Below are positions 18,630 to 26,308 of a DNA stretch of 64,000 bases, in pieces (the first letter of the stretch is position 1; each line of letters starts with the position of its first letter). Location of the stretch: the NCBI GenBank assembly GCA_947494305.1, contig CANLUL010000005.1, positions 1 through 64,000 on the forward strand, written 5' to 3'. A model generated the notes under the pieces. The model was not told the DNA's origin. It made no database searches and saw only the letters and a list, made by a program, of their open reading frames with translations. Position numbers and translations under genes: made by a program. This stretch comes from an uncultured Sphingomonadaceae bacterium. GTDB taxonomy: Bacteria > Pseudomonadota > Alphaproteobacteria > Sphingomonadales > Sphingomonadaceae.

Positions 18630-18888
18630 TGCCCCTCACAGATATTGCCAGATCCAATTTAGAGTGGATTTAATAGCGCAAAATTTTATTCGTACCTTGC
18701 CACGGGATTACGTAACCATAATCTTATGACATAATTAAAAAATAACAGGAAGGAAAAATTCGTAAATAAAATACACAGTCTACCTTCTATGCAACATTAA
18801 AGAAGCGGCCTTTTGATCCCTGTGGTGTGACTTCGTGGCAGAAATATGGGGATAAGTCTGGCAAATTGTAAATTGGAGAAAAGGTTCG

Positions 18889-19611
18889 ATGGATTTAGAG
18901 CAGGCACTAGTGCGATTGGGCAAATGTACCAAGCCGTCAGAGCTTTGGGCTTATGCGGCTAGATTTGGTGATCATTTAGGGTTTCGGACCAGCATATATG
19001 CTTGCCCCCCTCCTCACAAAAAGCCATCTCACCCTGATACCTTGATAAGATTTCGAGGTATGAGTGCAATCGAGTTTCAACGATTTGCGTTTCAAGGGCT
19101 GATTGACCAAGGACATCTGACCAACGCAAACAGCATCGCAATGGGAAAGCCGTTTCAGTGGATAGAGCTGGCAAACTTGACATCGAACAAAGCGAAGTTC
19201 GCGGATCTAAAACAGGAAGCCAATCAACAAGGTATAGACAATGGTTGGATTTTTCCACTTTATGGACCTCAAGGTCGGGTGGGTCTGGGTTCATTTGGAA
19301 AGCCAAAGCATGAAGGTCTTATGGAAGCCGGAATAGGCCAAAAACTTCAAATATTTGCACAAACAGCGCATTTGCGGCTTTGCCAGTTAACACCGGATCT
19401 TTTTAAGATTGAGAAACCACTATCCAGAAGGGAAATGCAAATTCTCGCTTGGGCAGCCGTCGGTAAATCTAACTTGGAAATTGCGACTATTCTCAATATC
19501 TCGGGAAACTCAATCGATAGCTATATGCGCCGTGCCTTCACCAAACTCAACGTCCACAATCGCACATCAGCGGCGGTGAAGGCTATAAGCATAGACTTGA
19601 TCCGGACTTGA
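18889..19611 (+). CDS. LuxR-family regulator with autoinducer-binding-like domain
   Basis: 240 residues. The N-terminal ~165 residues match the autoinducer-binding fold, including DNGWIFPLYGPQGRVGLGSFG, which corresponds to the conserved W...P...G segment. The C-terminal GerE HTH is LSRREMQILAWAAVGKSNLEIATILNISGNSIDSYMRRAFTKLNV. No luxI-like synthase is visible nearby, so this is a LuxR solo if it binds an acyl-homoserine lactone at all. Several of the usual pocket residues in the first half are not obvious. It lies just outside the left att site of the island (19668), so it is host DNA. Confidence 0.8.
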   Translation: MDLEQALVRLGKCTKPSELWAYAARFGDHLGFRTSIYACPPPHKKPSHPDTLIRFRGMSAIEFQRFAFQGLIDQGHLTNANSIAMGKPFQWIELANLTSNKAKFADLKQEANQQGIDNGWIFPLYGPQGRVGLGSFGKPKHEGLMEAGIGQKLQIFAQTAHLRLCQLTPDLFKIEKPLSRREMQILAWAAVGKSNLEIATILNISGNSIDSYMRRAFTKLNVHNRTSAAVKAISIDLIRT

Positions 19612-19667
19612 TGGTGTATTGGCATGATGTGGATAATGGGCCAATTTTATACCCCAAAACCAATCTA

Positions 19668-19689
19668 ATGGTGCCAGAAGAGGACTCGA
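19668..19689. other. left attachment site (att) of the tRNA-Leu island
   Basis: 22 nt that copy the 3' end of tRNA-Leu found at 33694-33716, with one C missing (GGTGCC against GGTGCCC) and otherwise identical through AGAAGAGGACTCGA. Direct repeats of a tRNA 3' end are the usual product of tyrosine-integrase insertion, so this marks the distal end of a ~14-kb element. Confidence 0.8.
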
Positions 19690-19744
19690 TTGATAAAATC
19701 ATCTATCTGATAAAAATAGATTAATTATGAGATGTTTTGAAAGT

Positions 19745-19763
19745 GGCCCCCAAAAAGGCCCCC
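19745..19763. repeat. GGCCCCC repeats near the left end of the island
   Basis: GGCCCCCAAAAA at 19745-19756 is followed directly by a second GGCCCCC at 19757-19763. The same 12-mer occurs at 33574-33585 near the other end, with extra copies nearby. Repeats at matching distances inside both ends suggest arm-type binding sites for the integrase or an excisionase. Confidence 0.5.
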
Positions 19764-19806
19764 TTCACTCTATTCTCATTCCACGAATGCGAAACAGAGA
19801 TCTAGA

Positions 19807-21561
19807 TTACCCATCCTGATTCACTTTGAGGATTGAATGAATCTTTCCTCGCAATCGCGTCCTCCGCTCTGCGTGGAAATCTGCAAATTCCTCGATCTTT
19901 CCAGGAACTGAGCCCAGTTCGTGCAATTGGCAATAATTCTCTCGACTAGCGTCGCTCTGAAATTGTTTATCCAACCAGTCGTAGGGTGGCGCATCGCGCT
20001 TTTCGATATTTGCCGAACCCTCCAGCAGTTGCAAATTTGGAAGCCCGTTGGCCTTTTCTCGAAGCTCTTCGAACTGTTCTTCCGGAATCTCCGTCTTGCG
20101 GAGCTTGGCTTTTGTGAAGCGTGAGATCGGAAAAACATGGTCCATGTGGAATTGGTTTCTTAGGTTCACAAAGGGAAACAAAAGGGAGAGCAGAGCAAAC
20201 ATTCTTTTGTCACCATATTGCATGTCGAGCATGTCATCGATCTCTTCGCTAGAGAATCTGAGAGACTTACCGCGACCTTCCATAACGCGTTCCAGCGCAG
20301 CATCGGGGAATGATGGCCCGTCGCTAGACTTAATGATATCTCTAAGAGCAGTGAGCAGGGTATCCAAGCCGCTCCCCCAAATACCAGAGGCTTTCAATAG
20401 TGACCGTGTGAGCCAAAACCGGATAGCCTCACGATCTTCGCTGAACTGACTGCTTTCAACAAAGTTAGACGGGGCCTTCGAATGGAATAAGAAGTAGGCG
20501 ATTGGCAGCAATGCGCTGTCTGCACGGAGCGTTTGGCCATTCAGTCCAAAGCTAGCTGCAAGCTCTACAGTGCGCACTAGAGCCGTACGAATCTCAGACC
20601 AATTTTCCTCTAGCCTTTCCATGTTCGCTTGAGTGAAGTTTTCAACCTTAAAGCCCACGCTAGCTATATCTGCCAACATGAGCCCCGCTTTAAGCACGAA
20701 GTCCTTGCTGAGCGCGAAGCCTGTTCCCAGTCGATTGATCTCATCAACCAGAGAGTGAATTTCCGCGCGAGCATCAATCTTCTTCCACTGCGCAACAGCG
20801 ATACTCAACAGCAAGTCGGAGTACGAAAGGACGGTGCCGCCGGAGTTCAGCCGTATGAAGATGTTCAAAACACGCTCGATATCTTGACTCTCCTCCTCGT
20901 AGAAGAAGACGTTTTGCTCAGTGTTGACGACTTGATGTAGTCGATCGAGCGTTTCGTAAGCGGTATTGAGGCGATCTCCCTCCAAGCCTTGCTTGGTCAG
21001 CCAAGCCACCATCGGCGGACCACCTTTCATGCCAAGGATTTTTGGCACGGGAAACCAAAGATGAGTATCGTTCTTCTCAGCTTGGTTTTTGCTGAGAAAT
21101 TGAAACTCGAATACCTGCCCGTTTTCGTCGGCATCCCGAGGGGCAAGTAAGTTTAGGCGAAGCTTCTTCTTTGGAAAGGCGCTGTCATTGTTCCACCACT
21201 TGCCCGGCGCTTTGACGGCCATCGTTCCGCGCAACCCCACGTTCAATGCTGTGAGACGTTGCTGACCATCAAGGACTGCTGTAACAGGCCTGTTGTAAAT
21301 GGTGGCCAGTTCAGGGCAATGGGCTGCATCGCGCTCATGATAGTTCAGCACGAAGTCATAGAATTTGAATGCACTGCTTGTTTGAGGTTCAACCTTCCAG
21401 AACAAAAAAGTCCCAAAAGGATAGCCCTGCATCAAGCTATCAAAGAGGCGCTCAATCTGCTCAGGCTTCCAAACAAACTCGCGCTGGATCGCCGGAAGAA
21501 CATAATCTCCTTTCTCGATCCTTTGCAGCGCATCAGCTATAGTTCCTCCGGGTTTATACAT
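19807..21561 (-). CDS. DUF262 protein with C-terminal HNH-like domain
   Basis: About 584 residues from ATG 21561 (GGGGAG 5 nt upstream). The N-terminal DUF262/ParB-like domain has AIQREFVWKPEQIERLFDSL and the signature VLDGQQRLTALNVGL, which in relatives (GmrS, SspE, BrxU) binds and hydrolyses nucleotides. The C-terminal HMDHVFPISRF matches the DUF1524-like HNH nuclease pattern (DH.xP). Such proteins act as modification-dependent or phage-specific restriction enzymes. The gene starts 26 nt after the stop of the MmeI-like gene on the same strand, so the two are very probably co-expressed parts of one defence system. Confidence 0.85.
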   Translation of the reverse strand: MYKPGGTIADALQRIEKGDYVLPAIQREFVWKPEQIERLFDSLMQGYPFGTFLFWKVEPQTSSAFKFYDFVLNYHERDAAHCPELATIYNRPVTAVLDGQQRLTALNVGLRGTMAVKAPGKWWNNDSAFPKKKLRLNLLAPRDADENGQVFEFQFLSKNQAEKNDTHLWFPVPKILGMKGGPPMVAWLTKQGLEGDRLNTAYETLDRLHQVVNTEQNVFFYEEESQDIERVLNIFIRLNSGGTVLSYSDLLLSIAVAQWKKIDARAEIHSLVDEINRLGTGFALSKDFVLKAGLMLADIASVGFKVENFTQANMERLEENWSEIRTALVRTVELAASFGLNGQTLRADSALLPIAYFLFHSKAPSNFVESSQFSEDREAIRFWLTRSLLKASGIWGSGLDTLLTALRDIIKSSDGPSFPDAALERVMEGRGKSLRFSSEEIDDMLDMQYGDKRMFALLSLLFPFVNLRNQFHMDHVFPISRFTKAKLRKTEIPEEQFEELREKANGLPNLQLLEGSANIEKRDAPPYDWLDKQFQSDASRENYCQLHELGSVPGKIEEFADFHAERRTRLRGKIHSILKVNQDG

Positions 21562-21587
21562 TTCGCTCCCCAACTCGCAGATTACAA

Positions 21588-24500
21588 CTAAGCTGCATAT
21601 CGGCCTCCCTCGACCAACTCAGCTTGCCCCAGAGCGGCCAAGCTATCGAGCAATGGTTCTACGGTCTTGCCGCGAGCGCGGGAAAAGCGGTTGGCGACCT
21701 CGGCTGGCGTTGCCTCGCCCAATTCGGACAAAGCCTCTCGTACAGCGGCGATCTGGTCAGGCAGGGCTTTGGGCCAAGGCGCCTTTTCCACCTTGGCCAC
21801 TACCCCGAGATCTAGGTCGGCTGTCTCGCCGATAGTCGCCTGTGCTCCTGTGGGGTTCTGGTATTCCGGGCGCAGCCAGCGGATATGGCCGCTCGCTTCT
21901 TCTTTGGCACGCTCCTTGTTGAGCGCGACCAGGCGGAAAAGGATGTCTTCATCTGAGAGGTCTGCTGGCCAGCCATATGCGTCCGCCACGGCTTCATCGA
22001 TTTGATCGTGCAAATCTTTGAGAATACCGATTAGACCTTGATCGTAAGTTTCCTTGTCTTTGCCTTCGATAGCTTCGCCTGCGCGCAGCTTTTCCATCAC
22101 ATTGTACATATTGGTCAACGTAAGCTTGGGGTGCGCTGCCTGCTGGCGCTTGCGGTGCGCATCAAGCTCTTCGCCGAGTTGGCGCAAGCCATCGCGTTGT
22201 GGTTGCGTGAGTTCTGGGAAGGGAAATGGGTCGAAACAGCGCGAGTTATTGTATCTAGGAGTAGGCCCAAGGTCCCCTCCTTCACGCAAAGCCCAGATTA
22301 CATGCTGCTTACTTGAGAGTATTGAAAGATGGACTACATCATCTGACCCAATAGGTATCAGGCCTTGGTCTGGAAGCACTTCTGGCTCAAGAAATATGAA
22401 AAGTCTGTGCTTTGCCGTCATAGGAGTGGCTATGTATTTGGGCAGATCAGAAACAGCCTTACGCCAATCGCTCCTTGGCTCCGCAAAGATCCACCAATTG
22501 TCACGATATGATTTCCGGTTGTTAGTCCGTCTAAATGGCAGCACTTCATCTAACAAATGTTGGTATGCTAGAGGGTGACTCTCTTTCACTTCGGCCTCAG
22601 TGAGACCGAAAAAATCCAGCACTCTTATGCCACGGTCTCGCCGAACTAAGTCCATTGCATTTAGAAACGGCCTATATCTCCATTTCTCGTCCTCGCTGAC
22701 ATTGGAAGCCAACTCTCCAGCCTTCGACTTAGAGACGACAAAACCTGCTCCGACCAGCGTTACCCCGCGAAGAGCAAGGCCTTGGTTGGAAGCCAGAGGC
22801 AAACTAGAAGAGGTGTTTGCACCAATCTCGAGGTTGGAGTGAATTTTGCCGGATTCGTTTGCGAGTGAAACGTGCCAGCCTTCGCTCCCGGTTGCCAATT
22901 TCTCTTCGGATATAACTGAGGCAAGGCGCCCTTCCTTGTTTCCAAATTCGCAAACTGACATTGCTATGCGAACTGCGGCACCGAACAGAGTATCAACCCA
23001 CGGATGATCGGGAATCGCAAACATCAAAGAAAGAGGCTTGCTCGGATCATTGAGATGAGGCGATAGTACCTCACGGTTAAACGTCTGACGCAATGAGTTT
23101 GTTGTAATCAAGCCAAACCGGCGTGCTCCCCTACCAGTCTTAGCATTCCAACTTCGTACGGCCAGCGCCGCCTTTTCCCACCAATACATGACCAGATCGA
23201 CGCTTTGCGGGACTTTGGGATAGGCTTTCCAGAGAGCTTCGACGTACCCGTCGCCGAGATTTTCCCGCATTCGCTTGTTGCCAATAAACGGCGGATTACC
23301 GACGATAAAATTGACTTCCGGCCATTCAGTGGCCTTAGGCTTGATGTAGTCGTAGACTTGAATCCGCGCCTCGGGATCAGGTACCTCTTCACCCGTCACA
23401 TTGTGCTGGATTGTTGTGATCCCGTCCCAGCGAGTAACGGGTTTACCTTCCTCATCCATGCGCGGCGTTTTATCTGCCCACTCCAACACTGCATCGCCCT
23501 GGCGAATATTCTTGAAGTCGCGCAAGACCGGCTCTGACGGAGCTGCGGTGCCAAAGGTGCGAAAATGCCATTGTAGGTACCCGATCCACAGCACCAGCTC
23601 TGCGACGTTAGCCGCCCAAGGATTCAGCTCTATCCCCAGAAATTGGTGCGGGTCGATGGTGATAAAGCTAGCCTGGTCTTCACCCAATTCGGTGAGGAGG
23701 GCAGTTACTTCGCCCTCTAGACGCTTCATCATCTCCAGCGCGACATAGAGGAAGTTTCCAGAGCCGCAGGCTGGATCAAGCACGCGGATTTCGCATAGCT
23801 TTGCGTGGAATTCCTCTACCAGCCTGCGAGCAGCCTCATCCTTGCCGTCACTAGCCAGGCGTTGAACAGCGGCTTGAATATCACGCCAGTCCTCGCGCAA
23901 TGGCTCCATGATGGTGGGCGTCACCAGACGCTCAACATAGGGGCGTGGTGTGTAATGCGCTCCAAGCTTATGCCGCTGGCGTTTGTCGAGCGCACGCTCC
24001 AGCAGGGTGCCAAAAATGGCTGGCTCAACCTGCTTCCAATCCGCTTCAGCGGCCTCAATTAAAAGGCCAAGCTGCAAGTTATCGAGCGGAAGTGCGCTCG
24101 CTTCCGTGAAGAGCCCACCGTTGAAACGCTTGAGATCCTGCATCAAAACCTGCGAGAATCCGCCTTCGTTCATTGTTTGCCATAAGCCTTCAAGTGACGG
24201 CTGGGCGTGTTCTGGTCTTCCTCGTAACTTTCTAAGCAGGTCTGTGAAGCTCTGACGCGGGATGAGCTCTACGTCCTCGGCGAACATAGAAAACAGGCAC
24301 CGCATCAAGAATCGAGCAACCAACTCGCTTTCATGGCCTTGCTCTTCAAGGCTTTTCCCTAGTTCCGCCAAGTGCGCAGCAATGTCCCGTGTAACTTCAG
24401 CGGATTTTAGTGAGGGATCCAGGTTGAATGGGTCGGTCCAAATCGTGCGGAGTAGAGCGAGCGTTTCTTCATTGCCCAGATCGTCAAGATAGATGCGGTA

Positions 24501-25043
24501 TCGATTTCCATCCGGGAATTGGGTGTATCCCTGCCCCTGTCCGGAGAAATCCGCATAGAGTTCTATCACGTGCCCTACATCAACGATGAGAAGGAAAGGT
24601 GGCCAGCCATCCTCTTTGGCTACTGCCCGAGCGTAGTTGTCGGCCTGATTGCGCGCCTTGAGCATCGTGTCGTCGAACTTCAAACCGCCACGCTTGCCGT
24701 GACCGGACTGCTTGGGAGCGTCTTTCTTTAGAAAGAGCTCCAAGGTACTCTTGTCGCCTGATTCAGAAGAGACAAATTGCTTGGCCTCCAGAACAAAATG
24801 ACCCTTCTTATAGAGGTCAATTCGCCCTCGCCGCTGCCTGCCAGTATGGGTTAGAGTGACCGGGCGCTCAAAGCGGTAGTCCAGAAAGTCGCCGTCCTTG
24901 TCGGATACGTGGGGACGCGTAACCCCTAGCAGCTCCGTTAATTCAATGGCGAACGATTGCGCGGTGGCCATTTCGCTGCCGCCCGAGCCTTTCCACCGTT
25001 CGATAAATTCTCTGACTTTCATATGAGATCGTAACTGCCTCAT
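21588..25043 (-). CDS. MmeI-like fused DNA methyltransferase/endonuclease
   Basis: 1151 residues (a second ATG at 25022 gives 1144). The N-terminus carries a PD-ExK-like nuclease signature (GRIDLYKKGHFVLEAKQ, i.e. D...ExK). A helical spacer follows, then a class I adenine methyltransferase with SAM-binding motif VLDPACGSGNFLYVAL and catalytic NPPF (IVGNPPFIGNKRM). A probable target-recognition region spans roughly residues 640-930. The tail holds a coiled segment and a winged-helix-like end (ALSELGEATPAEVANRFSRARGKTV). This order is that of type IIG/IIL enzymes such as MmeI, but the C-terminal extension makes it ~200 residues longer than MmeI. First gene of an operon with the DUF262/HNH protein. 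Confidence 0.85.
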   Translation of the reverse strand: MRQLRSHMKVREFIERWKGSGGSEMATAQSFAIELTELLGVTRPHVSDKDGDFLDYRFERPVTLTHTGRQRRGRIDLYKKGHFVLEAKQFVSSESGDKSTLELFLKKDAPKQSGHGKRGGLKFDDTMLKARNQADNYARAVAKEDGWPPFLLIVDVGHVIELYADFSGQGQGYTQFPDGNRYRIYLDDLGNEETLALLRTIWTDPFNLDPSLKSAEVTRDIAAHLAELGKSLEEQGHESELVARFLMRCLFSMFAEDVELIPRQSFTDLLRKLRGRPEHAQPSLEGLWQTMNEGGFSQVLMQDLKRFNGGLFTEASALPLDNLQLGLLIEAAEADWKQVEPAIFGTLLERALDKRQRHKLGAHYTPRPYVERLVTPTIMEPLREDWRDIQAAVQRLASDGKDEAARRLVEEFHAKLCEIRVLDPACGSGNFLYVALEMMKRLEGEVTALLTELGEDQASFITIDPHQFLGIELNPWAANVAELVLWIGYLQWHFRTFGTAAPSEPVLRDFKNIRQGDAVLEWADKTPRMDEEGKPVTRWDGITTIQHNVTGEEVPDPEARIQVYDYIKPKATEWPEVNFIVGNPPFIGNKRMRENLGDGYVEALWKAYPKVPQSVDLVMYWWEKAALAVRSWNAKTGRGARRFGLITTNSLRQTFNREVLSPHLNDPSKPLSLMFAIPDHPWVDTLFGAAVRIAMSVCEFGNKEGRLASVISEEKLATGSEGWHVSLANESGKIHSNLEIGANTSSSLPLASNQGLALRGVTLVGAGFVVSKSKAGELASNVSEDEKWRYRPFLNAMDLVRRDRGIRVLDFFGLTEAEVKESHPLAYQHLLDEVLPFRRTNNRKSYRDNWWIFAEPRSDWRKAVSDLPKYIATPMTAKHRLFIFLEPEVLPDQGLIPIGSDDVVHLSILSSKQHVIWALREGGDLGPTPRYNNSRCFDPFPFPELTQPQRDGLRQLGEELDAHRKRQQAAHPKLTLTNMYNVMEKLRAGEAIEGKDKETYDQGLIGILKDLHDQIDEAVADAYGWPADLSDEDILFRLVALNKERAKEEASGHIRWLRPEYQNPTGAQATIGETADLDLGVVAKVEKAPWPKALPDQIAAVREALSELGEATPAEVANRFSRARGKTVEPLLDSLAALGQAELVEGGRYAA

Positions 25044-25153
25044 TATTGGATCAAAGCAAAGAACTCATTTTGCGCTTGGCACTCGCCATTTGCTATTAAT
25101 TTGCGAACAAACTAAGTCTTCGAAAGTAAACCGACCGCGAGTGGAGTGTACTC

Positions 25154-25282
25154 ATGCAATCTCGACAAAGTCGTTTGCAGCTGACTGTGCAACAAGTTGC
25201 GGCCTTCCTAGCCATCGATGAACGGCTGGAAGCCAAGCTAGATCGATTAGCAGAAGGCAAAAACAGCATTGAATATAGTTAA
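25154..25282 (+). CDS. possible 42-residue helical protein
   Basis: ATG 25154 with GTGGAGTG ending about 5 nt upstream; stop TAA at 25280-25282. The product is basic at the start and then amphipathic (LTVQQVAAFLAIDERLEAKLDRLAEGK), compatible with a helical hairpin. It lies in the divergent region between the MmeI-like gene and the + strand replication genes, where satellite elements often keep small regulators. No family recognised. Confidence 0.35.
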   Translation: MQSRQSRLQLTVQQVAAFLAIDERLEAKLDRLAEGKNSIEYS

Positions 25283-25396
25283 ATGGATTCTAGGTTAGAT
25301 CGCTTTGCTCCCAATTTATCACCGGTGAACCAAGGTACCTGAATTCCGAAAAAGTATCGTGCAACGCTGATGCTCTTGTGCCAAAAAAGATACCAT

Positions 25397-26014
25397 ATGT
25401 CCGATCTTAAAAGTCTACCTGCTCTTCCCGCCGCAAGCGTTCATGCAATACTAGATGTCGCAAGACAACCAATACCTCGTACTCCAGCGATTATCGACGC
25501 CCTTAGCCAATGGCTATCGGACTGGATGGTTCATGCCATCCAGCGCGGCGGCGCCAAGCCGCTTACAATGCAAGACGTCAACAGATTGGATGGCGCCTAT
25601 CGACGGTTTCATGAGGTAGTCCAAGAGCTTCAAGATCGAAGGAACCCACCTCCCAAAATTCCTTGCATTGATTTAAAGACTGACTGGGAATTCTGGATTA
25701 CAACAAACAAAGCCATCGGCTTTAAGCGAGGCCGTCCGGAGAGCGTGGATTGGCAACTTATTGGAGAACTCATCGCTCTATATGAAGCCATTTCCCCCAC
25801 GCCAGCGTCAGCAAGTCAGGAAAACGGCCCCACAATGCGTTTTCTGAAAAGGTCACTACAAGAGCTCGAAAAGCATGCTCCGCCTGCAGATGGAAGTAAC
25901 TTCCAGTGTCCCAAGGTAGGCGCACTTAGACCCCAACTCAAAAGGCTTAGGACCGGCTATTTGGTGTTTCTCAAGCATGAAATATTAGAGCTCATCGAGA
26001 GCTCAGCGGGGTAG
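25397..26014 (+). CDS. hypothetical island protein
   Basis: 205 residues from ATG 25397 (an in-frame ATG at 25370 adds 9 residues). Cytosolic, mostly helical, with two Trp-rich segments (LSQWLSDWMVHAIQRGG; LKTDWEFWITTNKAIGFKRGRPESVDWQLIGELIALYEA) and a basic C-terminal helix region (RPQLKRLRTGYLVFLKHEILELIE). No family recognised. It is the first sizeable gene of the + strand run leading to the AlpA-like activator and primase, so a role in replication or regulation of the element is possible. Confidence 0.55.
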   Translation: MSDLKSLPALPAASVHAILDVARQPIPRTPAIIDALSQWLSDWMVHAIQRGGAKPLTMQDVNRLDGAYRRFHEVVQELQDRRNPPPKIPCIDLKTDWEFWITTNKAIGFKRGRPESVDWQLIGELIALYEAISPTPASASQENGPTMRFLKRSLQELEKHAPPADGSNFQCPKVGALRPQLKRLRTGYLVFLKHEILELIESSAG

Positions 26015-26110
26015 CAATTAGGTCAGAAAATGAGGTCTTTAATTCGTCTTTTTGAGTGAACAAAAAACCTCGATGCTCACCGTTGTTCAATCAAACGATG
26101 GAGAACACAT

Positions 26111-26308
26111 ATGGACACTCAGATGGCGGAGAATATCTCGATCAACGATGCGGTACGAACCTTCGGCATTGGGCGCACCAAGCTCTACGAGCTAATACGA
26201 AATGGCGATATCGAAGCGGTCAAATTGGGGCGGAGAACTTTGATCCGTACCGCAAGCGCCCGTGAGTTCATCGATAGCCTCCCTCGTGCTGGGAGCGTAC
26301 AATGCTGA
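26111..26308 (+). CDS. AlpA/excisionase-type HTH DNA-binding protein
   Basis: 65 residues with a MerR-like winged HTH of the excisionase/AlpA class: ISINDAVRTFGIGRTKLYELIRNGDIEAVKLGRRTLIRTASAREFIDSL. In P4-like elements such proteins activate the integrase or act as excision factors. GGAGA lies 7 nt before ATG 26111. Its stop codon overlaps the start of the primase gene (ATGCTGA at 26302-26308), so the two are translationally coupled. Confidence 0.88.
   Translation: MDTQMAENISINDAVRTFGIGRTKLYELIRNGDIEAVKLGRRTLIRTASAREFIDSLPRAGSVQC

Noticed and set aside
19668-19689. truncated tRNA gene at the left island end
   Set aside because: Only the last ~22 nt match; this is an att duplicate, not a gene.
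21588-25043. BREX PglX or DISARM DrmMI assignment
   Set aside because: No brx/pgl or drm companion genes; the N-terminal D...ExK region and gene order fit an MmeI-like enzyme better.
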